From contig NZ_JAECMS010000004.1 in the NCBI RefSeq assembly GCF_016827595.1, forward strand, positions 1 to 64,000: a stretch of DNA of 64,000 nt, read 5' to 3'. Shown here one piece after another: positions 28,159 through 38,200 of this stretch (position 1 is the stretch's first letter; every line of letters begins with the position of its first letter). The translations under genes were made by a program, and so were the position numbers. The stretch comes from Luteirhabdus pelagi. GTDB lineage: Bacteria; Bacteroidota; Bacteroidia; Flavobacteriales; Flavobacteriaceae. The notes beneath the pieces were generated by a model that saw only the letters and a program-made list of their open reading frames with translations, was not told where the DNA came from and made no database searches.

Positions 28159-29157
28159 ATGGCTGAAAAGATAACTGTCGGCATCAATGGCTTTGGCCGT
28201 ATTGGCCGAAACCTATTTCGTTTGTTGCTGGACCATCCTTCAATAGAAGTTGTGGCCATCAACGATATGGCCGATGCTACAACTCTAGCACATTTATTGA
28301 AATATGATAGCATTCACGGAGTGTTACATAAAAATGTAAAAGCGAACGAAGATACAATTCAGGTCGACGATCGAACGTTTCGCTTCACTTCAGAAAGCTA
28401 CCCAAAAAATATTCAATGGTCGAATGTTGATTTTGTAATTGAATGTACGGGGAAATTTAAGTCGAAAGAGGAGCTTCAACATCACATTACAAATGGCGCA
28501 AAAAAGGTGATTCTTTCGGTACCTCCGGTTGAAGATGATATCAAAACAGTGGTAATGGGGGTAAATGAAGACATCATCACCGAAAATGATACTATCCTAT
28601 CGAATGCTTCTTGTACTACTAACAACGCGGCGCCGATGTTAAAAGTTATCAATTCGCTTTGCGGTATCGATCAGGCGTACATCACTACAGTTCACTCCTA
28701 CACTAGCGACCAAAGTCTTCACGACAAACCGCATCGCGATTTGCGCAGAGCACGTGCTGCGGGACAGTCGATCGTTCCCACTACGACGGGAGCAGCTAAG
28801 GCACTGACCAAGATTTTTCCTGATTTAGCCGATGTTATCGGTGGCTGTGGTATTCGAGTGCCCGTTCCCAACGGTTCGCTTTGCGATATTACTTTCAACG
28901 TAAAGAAAGATGTTTCAATAGAAGACGTAAATCAAGCCTTTAAAACAGCCTCTGAAACACACCTTAAAGGAATTCTACAATACACGGAAGACCCTATCGT
29001 ATCCATTGATATTATTGATAATCCACATTCTTGCATTTTCGATGCGGGAATGACTTCCGTCATAGGTAAAATGGTAAAAATCATCGGCTGGTATGATAAT
29101 GAAATCGGCTATTCATCGAGAATTGTAGATTTAATCTTACATTTTTCGAGGAAATAA
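28159..29157 (+). CDS. gap: Glyceraldehyde-3-phosphate dehydrogenase
   Basis: Oxidises glyceraldehyde 3-phosphate with NAD. The Rossmann loop GINGFGRIGR, AINDM (Asn-Asp, favouring NAD over NADP), the active site SNASCTTNNAAP with Cys152, and the GWYDNEIGYSSR end motif are present. It is 332 residues. It starts 3 bases after lipA. Confidence 0.96.
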   Translation: MAEKITVGINGFGRIGRNLFRLLLDHPSIEVVAINDMADATTLAHLLKYDSIHGVLHKNVKANEDTIQVDDRTFRFTSESYPKNIQWSNVDFVIECTGKFKSKEELQHHITNGAKKVILSVPPVEDDIKTVVMGVNEDIITENDTILSNASCTTNNAAPMLKVINSLCGIDQAYITTVHSYTSDQSLHDKPHRDLRRARAAGQSIVPTTTGAAKALTKIFPDLADVIGGCGIRVPVPNGSLCDITFNVKKDVSIEDVNQAFKTASETHLKGILQYTEDPIVSIDIIDNPHSCIFDAGMTSVIGKMVKIIGWYDNEIGYSSRIVDLILHFSRK

Positions 29158-29188
29158 CTATATTTACCGTCAAACTGCACATTCCTAT

Positions 29189-31438
29189 ATGGGTGGTATC
29201 ATAAGAAGTAGTAGCCTAATCCTGCTCTCCCTTTTGCTTTCGTTCAGCTGTTTTTCGCAAGACAACGAGCGCGATAGGGATACTTTGGCTATGCTTACAC
29301 GTTTTGAGGCGCAAGCTGAAAGAGCATTGGCGCAGCAGAAATTTTCTGAAGCCATTCAAAATCTGAAGGAAGCCAACAAATTAGTTACCGAATATCCTGA
29401 TATTTCCGCTAAGGCGGATGTCATTACTATTTTGGCAAAATTGCACTTCACGATTGAAAACTATGAGAAGGCAAATACGGAGATTGATCATGCCATTGCT
29501 TTTTTGAAGAATACCGATGACCGCCAAAAACTTGCAGAAGCCTATACTTTTAAGGGGCTCATAAATACAGAATTGCATCGCTTTGAAGAAGCAGAAAAAT
29601 TTTTGAAGGATGCCGATGCTATTTTTTCAGAATTAAATGATGAGAAGAACCAGGCATTGGTATTATTTGGGTTAGGACTATGGGAACTAGAACAGAAGAA
29701 TCCAAAAAGCGCTATTAACTATTTTAATGCAACCATTCCAACGCTTGAACAGACGAATCAATCGTACTATTTAGTATATGCGCTATTGGAAGAGGCAAAT
29801 GCTTATTTATTGTTGCCGCCAACCGAGGTTGAAAATGCAGTTGAAAAAGCAGAGATTTCTCTCGATAAAGCGACGCCTATTTTGGAGTCGAACAAATTTT
29901 CGCGATTGCGTATGGAAGCCCTTCGAATTGGCTCTAAAGTCGCGTTGAGAAAAGGCAACGTTGAATTAGCTTCTGCACAAATTGACGACTATTATGCCAA
30001 GCGCGATTCGCTTACCATCATATATTCCTCGGCCATTTCAGAAAGTGCCGATGCCGAATCCAGTATTGGGAATCTAAATGAGATTATTGCCTCTCAGCAG
30101 GATGACCTAGATAAAAAGCAGCGATCTATCAAATTCACTCAAATGACGACTGGGCTCAGTATCGCCCTGATCGTGATTCTTTCACTGCTAACCTTATCAC
30201 TTTTCAAAAACAACAATTTACGAGCGAAGGCAAACGACTTACTAAAGGATAAAAACAACGAGTTATTATTGGCAAAGGAAAAGGCGGAAAAAGCATCGCT
30301 AGCAAAAGCACAGTTCCTTTCAACCATTACACACGAACTACGGACACCTCTGTATGCCGTAACCGGACTCACGCATTTACTACTCGAGGAAAATCCGAAA
30401 GAACACCAAAAAGAGCACCTTAATTCTTTAAAGTTTTCTGGTGAATACCTCCTGTCCTTAATCAATAACATTCTTGACCTAAACAAATTGGAAGCGAACA
30501 AGGTTGAAGTTGAAAAAACAAGCTTTAGCCTTCGCAAACGTATTAACGATGTATTGGTGGCGCTCGGAAAATCGGCTAAGGACAAAAGCAATACGCTTCA
30601 CTTGGAATACGACGAAGATATCCCATCCAAATTGGTGGGCGATCCATTAAAACTATCACAAATTCTCATTAACCTCATCGGTAACTCGGTGAAGTTTACC
30701 GAAAATGGCGATATCTGGGTTCGAATTCAAAAGAAAAGTGAAAAGAACGATAACGTTACCCTTCACTTTGAAGTTGAAGATAATGGCGTGGGAATTTCAA
30801 AGAAGAAGCAGAAGAGCATTTTTGAAACCTTCTCGCAAGGATCTCTTCAGATTCACAGAAAATTTGGAGGTACCGGCCTCGGACTTGCTATTGTTAAGAA
30901 CCTCTTGGAGCTGATGAACAGTAAGATTTATCTTGAAAGTCAGTTAGGGAAAGGTTCCAAATTTCACTTCGACCTTACCTTGAGCGTTTCTGAAGAAGTA
31001 AAAGACGATTCGAATCCGAAAAACATCATCTACGATGTCGATTACGTAGCGCTTGAAAACCGTTCGGTATTGGTGGTTGAAGACAATAAAATCAACCAGA
31101 TGATTACCAAGAAGATTCTGGAGAAGAACAAAATGAAGTGTGAAGTAGCCGATAATGGTATGGATGCGGTAAAATTGGTACAGCAAAACCAATACGATGT
31201 TATATTAATGGATATCCATATGCCAGGTATCAGCGGTGTAGAGGCTACGCAAAAGATTCGTGAATTCAACAAACATATTCCTATTATAGCACTAACGGCG
31301 GTGACCATCGATGAGAACCTAGACGATTTCTATCGTGCCGGTTTCAATGAGATTATTCCAAAGCCGTTTAAGCCCGAGGAGTTCTTCGAGAAAATCTACA
31401 GAACCCTCGAACAGCAAAAGTTTCCTGTAAATTCTTAA
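29189..31438 (+). CDS. Hybrid sensor histidine kinase with TPR sensor and receiver
   Basis: 749 residues. A signal peptide (to about 24) is followed by TPR-like helices in the periplasm (about 30-290), a transmembrane helix (about 312-334), a coiled coil, the HisKA box STITHELRTP with His about 381, and an HATPase domain (LIGNSVKFTENG, DNGVGIS, GGTGLGLAI). A receiver (VLVVEDNKINQ, VILMDIHMPG with Asp about 675, ALTAVT, PKPF) lies at the C terminus. No DNA-binding domain is attached, so a separate phosphotransfer partner is expected. The signal sensed is unknown. It is convergent with lpxK, sharing the TTAA stop overlap. Confidence 0.93.
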   Translation: MGGIIRSSSLILLSLLLSFSCFSQDNERDRDTLAMLTRFEAQAERALAQQKFSEAIQNLKEANKLVTEYPDISAKADVITILAKLHFTIENYEKANTEIDHAIAFLKNTDDRQKLAEAYTFKGLINTELHRFEEAEKFLKDADAIFSELNDEKNQALVLFGLGLWELEQKNPKSAINYFNATIPTLEQTNQSYYLVYALLEEANAYLLLPPTEVENAVEKAEISLDKATPILESNKFSRLRMEALRIGSKVALRKGNVELASAQIDDYYAKRDSLTIIYSSAISESADAESSIGNLNEIIASQQDDLDKKQRSIKFTQMTTGLSIALIVILSLLTLSLFKNNNLRAKANDLLKDKNNELLLAKEKAEKASLAKAQFLSTITHELRTPLYAVTGLTHLLLEENPKEHQKEHLNSLKFSGEYLLSLINNILDLNKLEANKVEVEKTSFSLRKRINDVLVALGKSAKDKSNTLHLEYDEDIPSKLVGDPLKLSQILINLIGNSVKFTENGDIWVRIQKKSEKNDNVTLHFEVEDNGVGISKKKQKSIFETFSQGSLQIHRKFGGTGLGLAIVKNLLELMNSKIYLESQLGKGSKFHFDLTLSVSEEVKDDSNPKNIIYDVDYVALENRSVLVVEDNKINQMITKKILEKNKMKCEVADNGMDAVKLVQQNQYDVILMDIHMPGISGVEATQKIREFNKHIPIIALTAVTIDENLDDFYRAGFNEIIPKPFKPEEFFEKIYRTLEQQKFPVNS

Positions 31439-32448
31439 TCCGGAAGCGTATGCTTAATCCTGTTTTGAATGCTTTTACGTAAATACTGACCTTGATCGTT
31501 TAAGATTTTAGTGGTAATCGGCAAATAATATAATTCCACACCTTCCATCCGATCTTTTAAGCGCATATAATCCTTCTCGGTGGTAAGGATTGGTGAAGCA
31601 GTTTTCAACTTTTCAATTTCAGCGTTTGAGAAATGATGGTGATCGCCAAACTTCTCATGTGTAAACTGAAATCCCTGGTTCGCTAAGAACGTTGTCAACG
31701 GCATCGGATTTGCAATTCCTGTGACCAAGGTGAATGGTTTATCGCTCAAATATTCTAACGGGAGTATTTCAAATTTCCCATGAATCACTTCAGAATAGCC
31801 TATTTTGGAGAAAAACAATTCCTGTAGGTCGCCCAACGGCATCTTATATTCAATTTCCTGCAATTTTGAGTAGGGAACTCGGTCTGGACATTTCGTAACT
31901 ACAATGATATCCGCTCGCTCCGCTCCTTTTCTGGGTTCACGAAGATTTCCCGTGGGAAGCATATAATCGTTGATATACAAATCATGAAACGGCGTTAGCA
32001 GGATAGTGGTCGAAGGTCTTACTTTTCGATGTTGAAACGCATCATCCAATAAAATAATATCGGCCCAAGATTGAAGCTCTTCAATCCCCTTACGACGATC
32101 TTCACATACCGCGACCTTCGCCTTTGGAAATTTTCGCTTAAACTGAAGGGGCTCGTCGCCTACTTCTTCCGCAGTACTCGTATCCTTCACCTCTACAAAA
32201 CCCTTGGTTTTTCGTTTGTACCCGCGACTCAATACAGCAACTTGATACTCCTCCTTTAAAAAATCGAGTAAAAATTCGATCATCGGACTCTTTCCTGTCC
32301 CTCCAACCGAAAGGTTGCCCACACAAATAATGGGAATATCGTAAGCAGTACTTTTCAAATATGCGTTGTCATAGGCCCAATTCCGTAGGGACATAATCCA
32401 ACCATACAGTACAGAAAAAGGGAAAAGCAGTTTGCGCAGTAACTTCAT
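31435..32448 (-). CDS. lpxK: Tetraacyldisaccharide 4'-kinase
   Basis: Phosphorylates the lipid A precursor at the inner membrane. An N-terminal membrane segment (FPFSVLYGWIMSLRNWAYD) is followed by the P-loop SVGGTGKSP, LSRGYKRKT, DDAFQHRKV and ILTTEKDYMRL, all characteristic. It is 337 residues. The gene stands alone and ends 4 bases into the kinase gene on the opposite strand. Confidence 0.95.
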   Translation of the reverse strand: MKLLRKLLFPFSVLYGWIMSLRNWAYDNAYLKSTAYDIPIICVGNLSVGGTGKSPMIEFLLDFLKEEYQVAVLSRGYKRKTKGFVEVKDTSTAEEVGDEPLQFKRKFPKAKVAVCEDRRKGIEELQSWADIILLDDAFQHRKVRPSTTILLTPFHDLYINDYMLPTGNLREPRKGAERADIIVVTKCPDRVPYSKLQEIEYKMPLGDLQELFFSKIGYSEVIHGKFEILPLEYLSDKPFTLVTGIANPMPLTTFLANQGFQFTHEKFGDHHHFSNAEIEKLKTASPILTTEKDYMRLKDRMEGVELYYLPITTKILNDQGQYLRKSIQNRIKHTLPD

Positions 32449-32512
32449 GTAAGTAATTATTCGGTGTAAAGATAAACGGATTCCTTTATTCTATCGAAAT
32501 TGTTGAAACCTG

Positions 32513-32520
32513 TATCTTTA
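32513..32520 (+). promoter_or_regulatory. -7 promoter element of the Nif3-like operon
   Basis: TATCTTTA, one base off the TAnnTTTG consensus, 15 bases before the ATG at 32536. Confidence 0.5.
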
Positions 32521-32535
32521 CGAAAAAGTATTTCT

Positions 32536-33630
32536 ATGACCGTACAGGATGTAACCAATGCGCTGGAAACGCTTTCACCGCTCGTTTATACCGAAGATTT
32601 CGACAATACCGGATTATTGGTCGGCGACCGTAATCAAAAGGTTTCAGGAGTTTTAGTGACTTTAGATACGTTGGAAGCTGTAGTGGATGAAGCTATTGAA
32701 AACAATTGCAACCTAATTGTTAGTTTTCATCCGATTATTTTTTCAGGGTTGAAGAAAATTACGGGAAGAACGTATGTGGAACGCGTCGTTCAGAAAGCCA
32801 TCAAGCATGACATTTCAATTTTTGCCATTCATACGGCCTTGGACAATCATTGGAATGGGGTTAACGCCATGATGTGTAAAAAGCTTGGAGTGAAGAAAAC
32901 GTCGGTGTTGGTACCGCAAAAAGGGACCATCAAAAAGCTGATCACCTTTGTGCCGAAGAAGCATGCTGAAACCGTTCGGGAAGCCTTATTTGCTGCTGGC
33001 GCTGGAAGTATTGGCAATTACGACCATTGTAGTTTTAATGTGGAAGGGGAAGGAAGTTTTCAGGGAAATGAAGATTCCAACCCAACGGTAGGCGAAAAAG
33101 GAAACACCCATTTTGAACCGGAAATTCAGATTGGGGTTACCTTTCCAAAGCATACACAATCGAAAGTACTCAAAGCCCTGTTCACTTCGCACCCATATGA
33201 GGAGGTCGCCTATGAAATCACAACCCTCGAAAACGCAAACCAGCATATTGGAATGGGAATGATAGGAGAATTCGAGTCGCCAATGGCGGAAGGTGATTTT
33301 TTAGCCCTGTTGAAGAATACGTTCGGAACAGGTTGTATTCGTCATTCGCAACGCCTTCAAAAGAACATCAAAAAAATAGCTGTGCTGGGTGGTAGCGGAA
33401 GTTTCGCCATCGATGGGGCCAAAGCGGCAGGTGCCGATGCCTTTATTTCGGCAGATTTCAAGTACCATGACTTTTTTAAGGCCGAAAACCGCATTTTAAT
33501 CTGCGATATTGGTCATTATGAAAGTGAACAGTTCACAAAACAATTGCTACATTCTTTCCTTACGAAAAAATTCACTAATTTTGCAACCGTTTTATCAAAG
33601 ACAAACACCAATCCTATTAGCTATTTTTAG
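32536..33630 (+). CDS. Nif3-like dinuclear metal-centre protein
   Basis: 364 residues from ATG 32536. The Nif3/YbgI/YqfO family forms hexameric rings with a two-metal site; members have been linked to cyclic-ligand or GTP cyclohydrolase-like chemistry, but a general function is not fixed. Metal-binding stretches are visible: SFHPIIFSG, IHTALDNHWNGVN, GGSGS and DIGHYESEQ. The long form carries the inserted YqfO-type (CutA-like) domain at about 130-230. It lies 3 bases before the coiled-coil gene, a pairing common in this phylum in my recollection. Confidence 0.92.
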   Translation: MTVQDVTNALETLSPLVYTEDFDNTGLLVGDRNQKVSGVLVTLDTLEAVVDEAIENNCNLIVSFHPIIFSGLKKITGRTYVERVVQKAIKHDISIFAIHTALDNHWNGVNAMMCKKLGVKKTSVLVPQKGTIKKLITFVPKKHAETVREALFAAGAGSIGNYDHCSFNVEGEGSFQGNEDSNPTVGEKGNTHFEPEIQIGVTFPKHTQSKVLKALFTSHPYEEVAYEITTLENANQHIGMGMIGEFESPMAEGDFLALLKNTFGTGCIRHSQRLQKNIKKIAVLGGSGSFAIDGAKAAGADAFISADFKYHDFFKAENRILICDIGHYESEQFTKQLLHSFLTKKFTNFATVLSKTNTNPISYF

Positions 33631-33633
33631 TAT

Positions 33634-34416
33634 ATGGCAAAGAAAACAGAAAGAACTGTAGAAGAAAAGTTAAGAGCACTGTACGACCTGCAGTTAATCG
33701 ATTCGCGTATTGACGAGATCCGAAATGTTCGTGGTGAATTGCCCCTAGAGGTTGAAGACCTTGAAGATGAAGTGGCTGGCATGAACAAGCGCCTTGAGAA
33801 GTTGGAGAATGAACTTGAAGTAATCGAGGACAAAATCAAGGAGAAGAAAAACGGAATTGAGGAGTCGAAAGCGCTTATCAAAAAGTATTCTTCACAACAG
33901 GATAATGTTCGGAACAACCGTGAATATAATTCCCTAAGCAAGGAGATTGAATTCCAAGAATTGGAAATTCAATTGTCTGAAAAGCATATTAAGGAATTTA
34001 AGGCGCAGATCGAGCAGAAAAAACAAGTTATCGAAGATACCAAGGAAACCTTGAAAGCTCGTGAAGAGCACTTGAAGCACAAGCAAGGTGAATTGGATGA
34101 AATCCTAGCAGAGACCGAAAAAGAGGAAAAAGCTCTTATTAAGGAATCTGAAAAATACCAAAAAGAAATCGAAGAACGTTTGGTAAAAGCCTACACCCGA
34201 ATCCGTACGAACGTAAAGAACGGATTGGCGGTTGTACCCGTTGAACGTGGTGCTTCCGGAGGTTCTTTCTTCACCATTCCACCACAGGTTCAAATGGAAA
34301 TCGCTTCCCGCAAAAAGATCATCACCGATGAGCATAGCGGACGAATTTTAGTCGATCCAGCCTTGGCTGATGAAGAGCGCGAGAAAATGGACAAGCTTTT
34401 CGATAAAGTGAAATAA
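33634..34416 (+). CDS. Coiled-coil protein of the C4 zinc-ribbon family lacking the zinc ligands
   Basis: 260 residues. A long antiparallel-type coiled coil (about 5-185) is followed by a C-terminal RGASGGSFFTIPPQVQMEI...ITDEHSGRILVD domain. In the wider family this part is a ribbon with two Cys pairs (CxxC and CEYCGRIL). Here the equivalent positions are Ser, Asp, His and Ser, and no Cys is left anywhere in the domain. Members have been suggested to bind nucleic acid. It is co-transcribed with the Nif3-like gene and followed by a terminator. Confidence 0.9.
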   Translation: MAKKTERTVEEKLRALYDLQLIDSRIDEIRNVRGELPLEVEDLEDEVAGMNKRLEKLENELEVIEDKIKEKKNGIEESKALIKKYSSQQDNVRNNREYNSLSKEIEFQELEIQLSEKHIKEFKAQIEQKKQVIEDTKETLKAREEHLKHKQGELDEILAETEKEEKALIKESEKYQKEIEERLVKAYTRIRTNVKNGLAVVPVERGASGGSFFTIPPQVQMEIASRKKIITDEHSGRILVDPALADEEREKMDKLFDKVK

Positions 34417-34438
34417 AAATCACTATTCAAATTATAAC

Positions 34439-34468
34439 AAAGCCTTCACAATACGTGGAGGCTTTTTT
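34439..34468 (+). terminator. Rho-independent terminator
   Basis: AAAGCCT...AGGCTTT stem extended by CAC/GTG across one mismatch, AATAC loop, then a T run. Confidence 0.88.
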
Positions 34469-34491
34469 TATACCTTTTCAGTAAGAAAGTA

Positions 34492-34507
34492 AGGTCGCAT
34501 GCGACCT
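34492..34507. promoter_or_regulatory. 16-base perfect palindrome before msrA
   Basis: AGGTCGCATGCGACCT is a perfect inverted repeat ending 16 bases before the msrA ATG. It is GC-rich against AT-rich surroundings and has no T tract, so an operator is more likely than a terminator. Confidence 0.5.
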
Positions 34508-34523
34508 ATTCAAAAAAGCAACT

Positions 34524-35204
34524 ATGAAAAAGATTCTTTCCCTTCTCTTTGTCACTACGCTGTTAAGCCTTTCGGCTTCCTGCCAGTCCAACCAAAAAAA
34601 TAAGGAAGCAGAAGCCCTAGCCCAGAAAAATCAAGAACCTGTTGAAGTCCCTGCCCAAGATGGCTTGGAGCGCGCTTACTTTGCCAGCGGTTGTTTTTGG
34701 TGTGTAGAAGCTATCTACGAAAGCGTAAAAGGTGTTAAGGAATCAATTTCTGGTTACAGCGGCGGTCATACTAAAAATCCGACCTACGAATCGAGTAATA
34801 CTGGACGTACCGGTCACGCTGAGGCTGTGGAAATTATTTACAATCCAGATGTAGTCTCGTTTGAAACCTTGGTCGATGTATACTTCGGTTCTCAGGATGT
34901 AACGCAGGTAAACGGGCAAGGACCCGATATGGGCTCGCAGTATAGAAGTATCATCTTCTATCAGAATGAAGCGCAAAAAGAGATTATCGACTCAAAAATT
35001 GTAGCATTGGAGAAAGAATATGGTGAAGGTGAAATTGCAGCTCAAGTTCTACCCTTTCAAAAATTTTGGGAAGCAGAAGGCTATCACCAAGATTACGAAA
35101 AGCGAAATCCGAATAACCCCTATATTCAAAATGTATCAATTCCACGGTTAAAACGCTTTCAACAAAAATTTCCGGAATTATTGAAGGAAAACGCTTCACA
35201 CTAA
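34524..35204 (+). CDS. msrA: Exported peptide-methionine (S)-S-oxide reductase lipoprotein
   Basis: Reduces methionine S-sulfoxide in proteins. A signal peptide with Cys20 at LSASC suggests export and lipid anchoring, so this copy repairs envelope proteins. The catalytic motif ASGCFWC places Cys57 at the active site with Cys60 after it; GYSGGHTKNPTYE, GHAEAVEI, GSQYRSIIF and YHQDY complete the fold. 226 residues including the leader. A perfect palindrome upstream may regulate it. Confidence 0.94.
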   Translation: MKKILSLLFVTTLLSLSASCQSNQKNKEAEALAQKNQEPVEVPAQDGLERAYFASGCFWCVEAIYESVKGVKESISGYSGGHTKNPTYESSNTGRTGHAEAVEIIYNPDVVSFETLVDVYFGSQDVTQVNGQGPDMGSQYRSIIFYQNEAQKEIIDSKIVALEKEYGEGEIAAQVLPFQKFWEAEGYHQDYEKRNPNNPYIQNVSIPRLKRFQQKFPELLKENASH

Positions 35205-35208
35205 AACT

Positions 35209-38200
35209 TTAGCCACCAAAAAGCAGGGAAAAGGCAAATCGACCGCCTTCTTCACCCGTGAAATAAGTGACCCGCGTATCGAAGAAGGAAACCATGTTCA
35301 GACGGATACCTCCTCCATAACTCGAGTGCCATTTTTCCGAACTTTCGTTTGGTGTCCAAACGCGTCCTGTATCGGCACCAACCATTACAGAAATTTTCAG
35401 CGGAAAGACGGGGGTTTTAATCGGCTGTAAACGGTAGTGAAAATTAGCGCGACCAAAGGCTGCATGCTTTCCATGAAAGCGTTGCAATCTATAGCTTCGT
35501 AAATTTTGCTCTCCTCCCAATTGTGCTAACTGAAAGAACGGAATATTCTCGCCAAACGTCAATTGACCGCTAGCCTTCGTTTCCATTACAAACCGACGTT
35601 GATTATCGATTGCATTAAAAAAGGCAATACTCGGATTGGCACTGAATGTTTGATCGCTGCTTCCTTCGGTGAAAAAATTAGCATTTAATGTTGCATCGAA
35701 AAGCATTCCTCTGGTAGGGAAAGCATTGTCATCGAGACTTTCATAAGTATATTTTCCAATTGCCTTGGCATATTGAAATGTATCGTCATTTATGGCAAGA
35801 TTTTCCGTACTACCTTGTGAAATATCTACAAACGAATAATCGGCTCCGAACTCGAAATTGGATCCGTATTCTCCTTGATAATAGGTAGACACACCACCTT
35901 GCAAATATTGAAGGTATAGCCGATTAGCATCATACGATTCCACTTCATTTTCAGTTTCATTCCCGATTCCAAAGAAGTTTTGGGTAAAATTATTAGTCGT
36001 TGCCCTCCCCTTCACTTTTAGGTTCCATTCTGGAAATAGGTGGGCGAAATGCAATTCACCTTTAATATCAGCAGCTTGTGTTAGTGAAAAATAGTCGGCT
36101 TCCAAAAAATACTGCGTAGTGAAGGGATTCCGTTCAAAGGCTAAGGTTTGTTTCCCAAGCTTTAGCGATGGAATAGCTCCTAAATCTGGGTTATACGACA
36201 GTTTTGCTCCAAACACGGAGTGACTTTCTGGTCGCTTTTCGGAATCGTATACATGGTTTTCATAGATATCATTCAACCGAAACCGAGCACCACCCTTTTC
36301 ATCTATGGTGGTACGCTGAATTTTTTGATCGTATACTTCAACAGCACGACCATTTTCTATATTGTAAGTGTCTTCTCCGAGTCCACCCGCCAGCACTATT
36401 TTAATCGGTTTTTCAGCGGAAGAACCCTTCACTATAAAATCATCGTCATCATCTAATCCATAGAGCCAGATTTCCTTGGTATCCTTTCTATTGAATTCCC
36501 TGATAAATAGTGTATCACCCTTTTCTCCATCAATCTTGCGAAATGCTGAAATTGTGGTGATATCGGGCGATCTACGTTCAATGACAAATATTTCGTCCTT
36601 ATCGGTTCCCTTTAAGGTTTGAAAACGGATAAAGTGGTCGTAGTAACGATTAACGATATCCAGTAGGTTTTCCTTACGCTTTAACAAATCCTGCTGAATT
36701 TGTTCCCAGGTATCATCGTGTACTTCCTTTGGCATTTCAAGAAATGCTTGCCGTACCACTTCGGGAGTAATGCTATCCTGAAGAATTTTTGCTTGCTGCA
36801 GCCACTCCTCGCGGTCGCTTCGTTGTACTAGCGCTCGATCGAGATTGATAGCGCTTTCACTGAAACCTTCTATAAATTCAATATCGGGACCGTATTTACC
36901 AAACTGACGGGTTCCATTCATAAATTTCTGAAGAAACGTTAAAAAGCTTCCATCAAAATTCGCGAACACCTGATCGCGATCCCTAGGAATTGCTAAGAAT
37001 TCGGTAGTTCCGTCTTCCTTTTCAACCTCGGCCCAGCGCCATTGGTCTTCATGTCTATCCCAATCGCCCACCAAAATATCGAAGATTCTTGCGCGGATAT
37101 ATTCCTCTTCATCTACATACTTCGACTCATCTTTACGGATTTCTTCAAACAAATCCTGGGTGCTTTCCACATCATCGTTAAAGGAAAACATATGAGCACT
37201 GTTGAAATCATCATCGGGTTTTTCGACAATCATATACAATCGGTCGCCATGGATATCATTAAAATCGCCCAGCGCTTCCTGCTTCGGAATGTAAAATAAC
37301 TTGGGATGCGTATGGTTCAAATTGGCCGCTCCGGCTAACCTTGGAATGGCAAACGCTCCATAGGGATGTGCCGCCGTATAAAAATCTTTAATGATGGCTT
37401 CCGGAATGGTTTCTGAAAAATAGCGTGCGCCGTCGAGTTCGTCATAGCCAGCCGACTTCAAGAATGCCACCGGATCCTTCGCCAAAGCGCGCATATTGTA
37501 TTCCTTGTCTTCGCCTAGAATCAATCGAAGCGATTGTGTTTGATTTCCTCCGCCGGGACGTTCAATCCGAAAGCCACCATAGAGGGTATCGATTAACCCG
37601 ACAGGAGCTTCTACTTCCACCCCATACTGCTTACGATAATGTTTTCCCCAAAACTTTTCATAGCGCTCGGAAGTCTCTACATCTTCCTTTGGATACACCG
37701 TTGCGGCCTGCGTTTTCGGAAATGTTTTGGGTAATGAATCGATAGGATATGGTGTTGGTTTTTGAAAAGATTCTTTTTCAAAAACCTGTTGTAGTCCATT
37801 TTTTTCGGTAAACGTATAAAAAAGAACTTTTGAACTTCCATCTTTATATAGTTGAAGTTCGGCAAAGCCACGTTGACCGCTACTGAAATAACCGTCCTTT
37901 CCTAAACGGGCACCTTTGGTATCGACCATAGTTCCGGAAATCAACTGACGTACATTTCCATTTTCGATATACTGAAGAGAGCGTTCGTGTGCAGACAGAA
38001 CAAAAACGCGCTCTGCCTGAAGGGAAATTGACTTTATCTCTTGTAGCAATTCATTCATTAACGGATTGAATTGATCTTGCTTTGACAATCCACCCTGTGT
38101 ACGGAGGAACGTCCAAATACTTCCCGCTACTGGAATGTAGACATTTTCAGCAACGGGTTTTGTTAATGCTTCACCAGATAATTCCCCACCATGAATTCCG

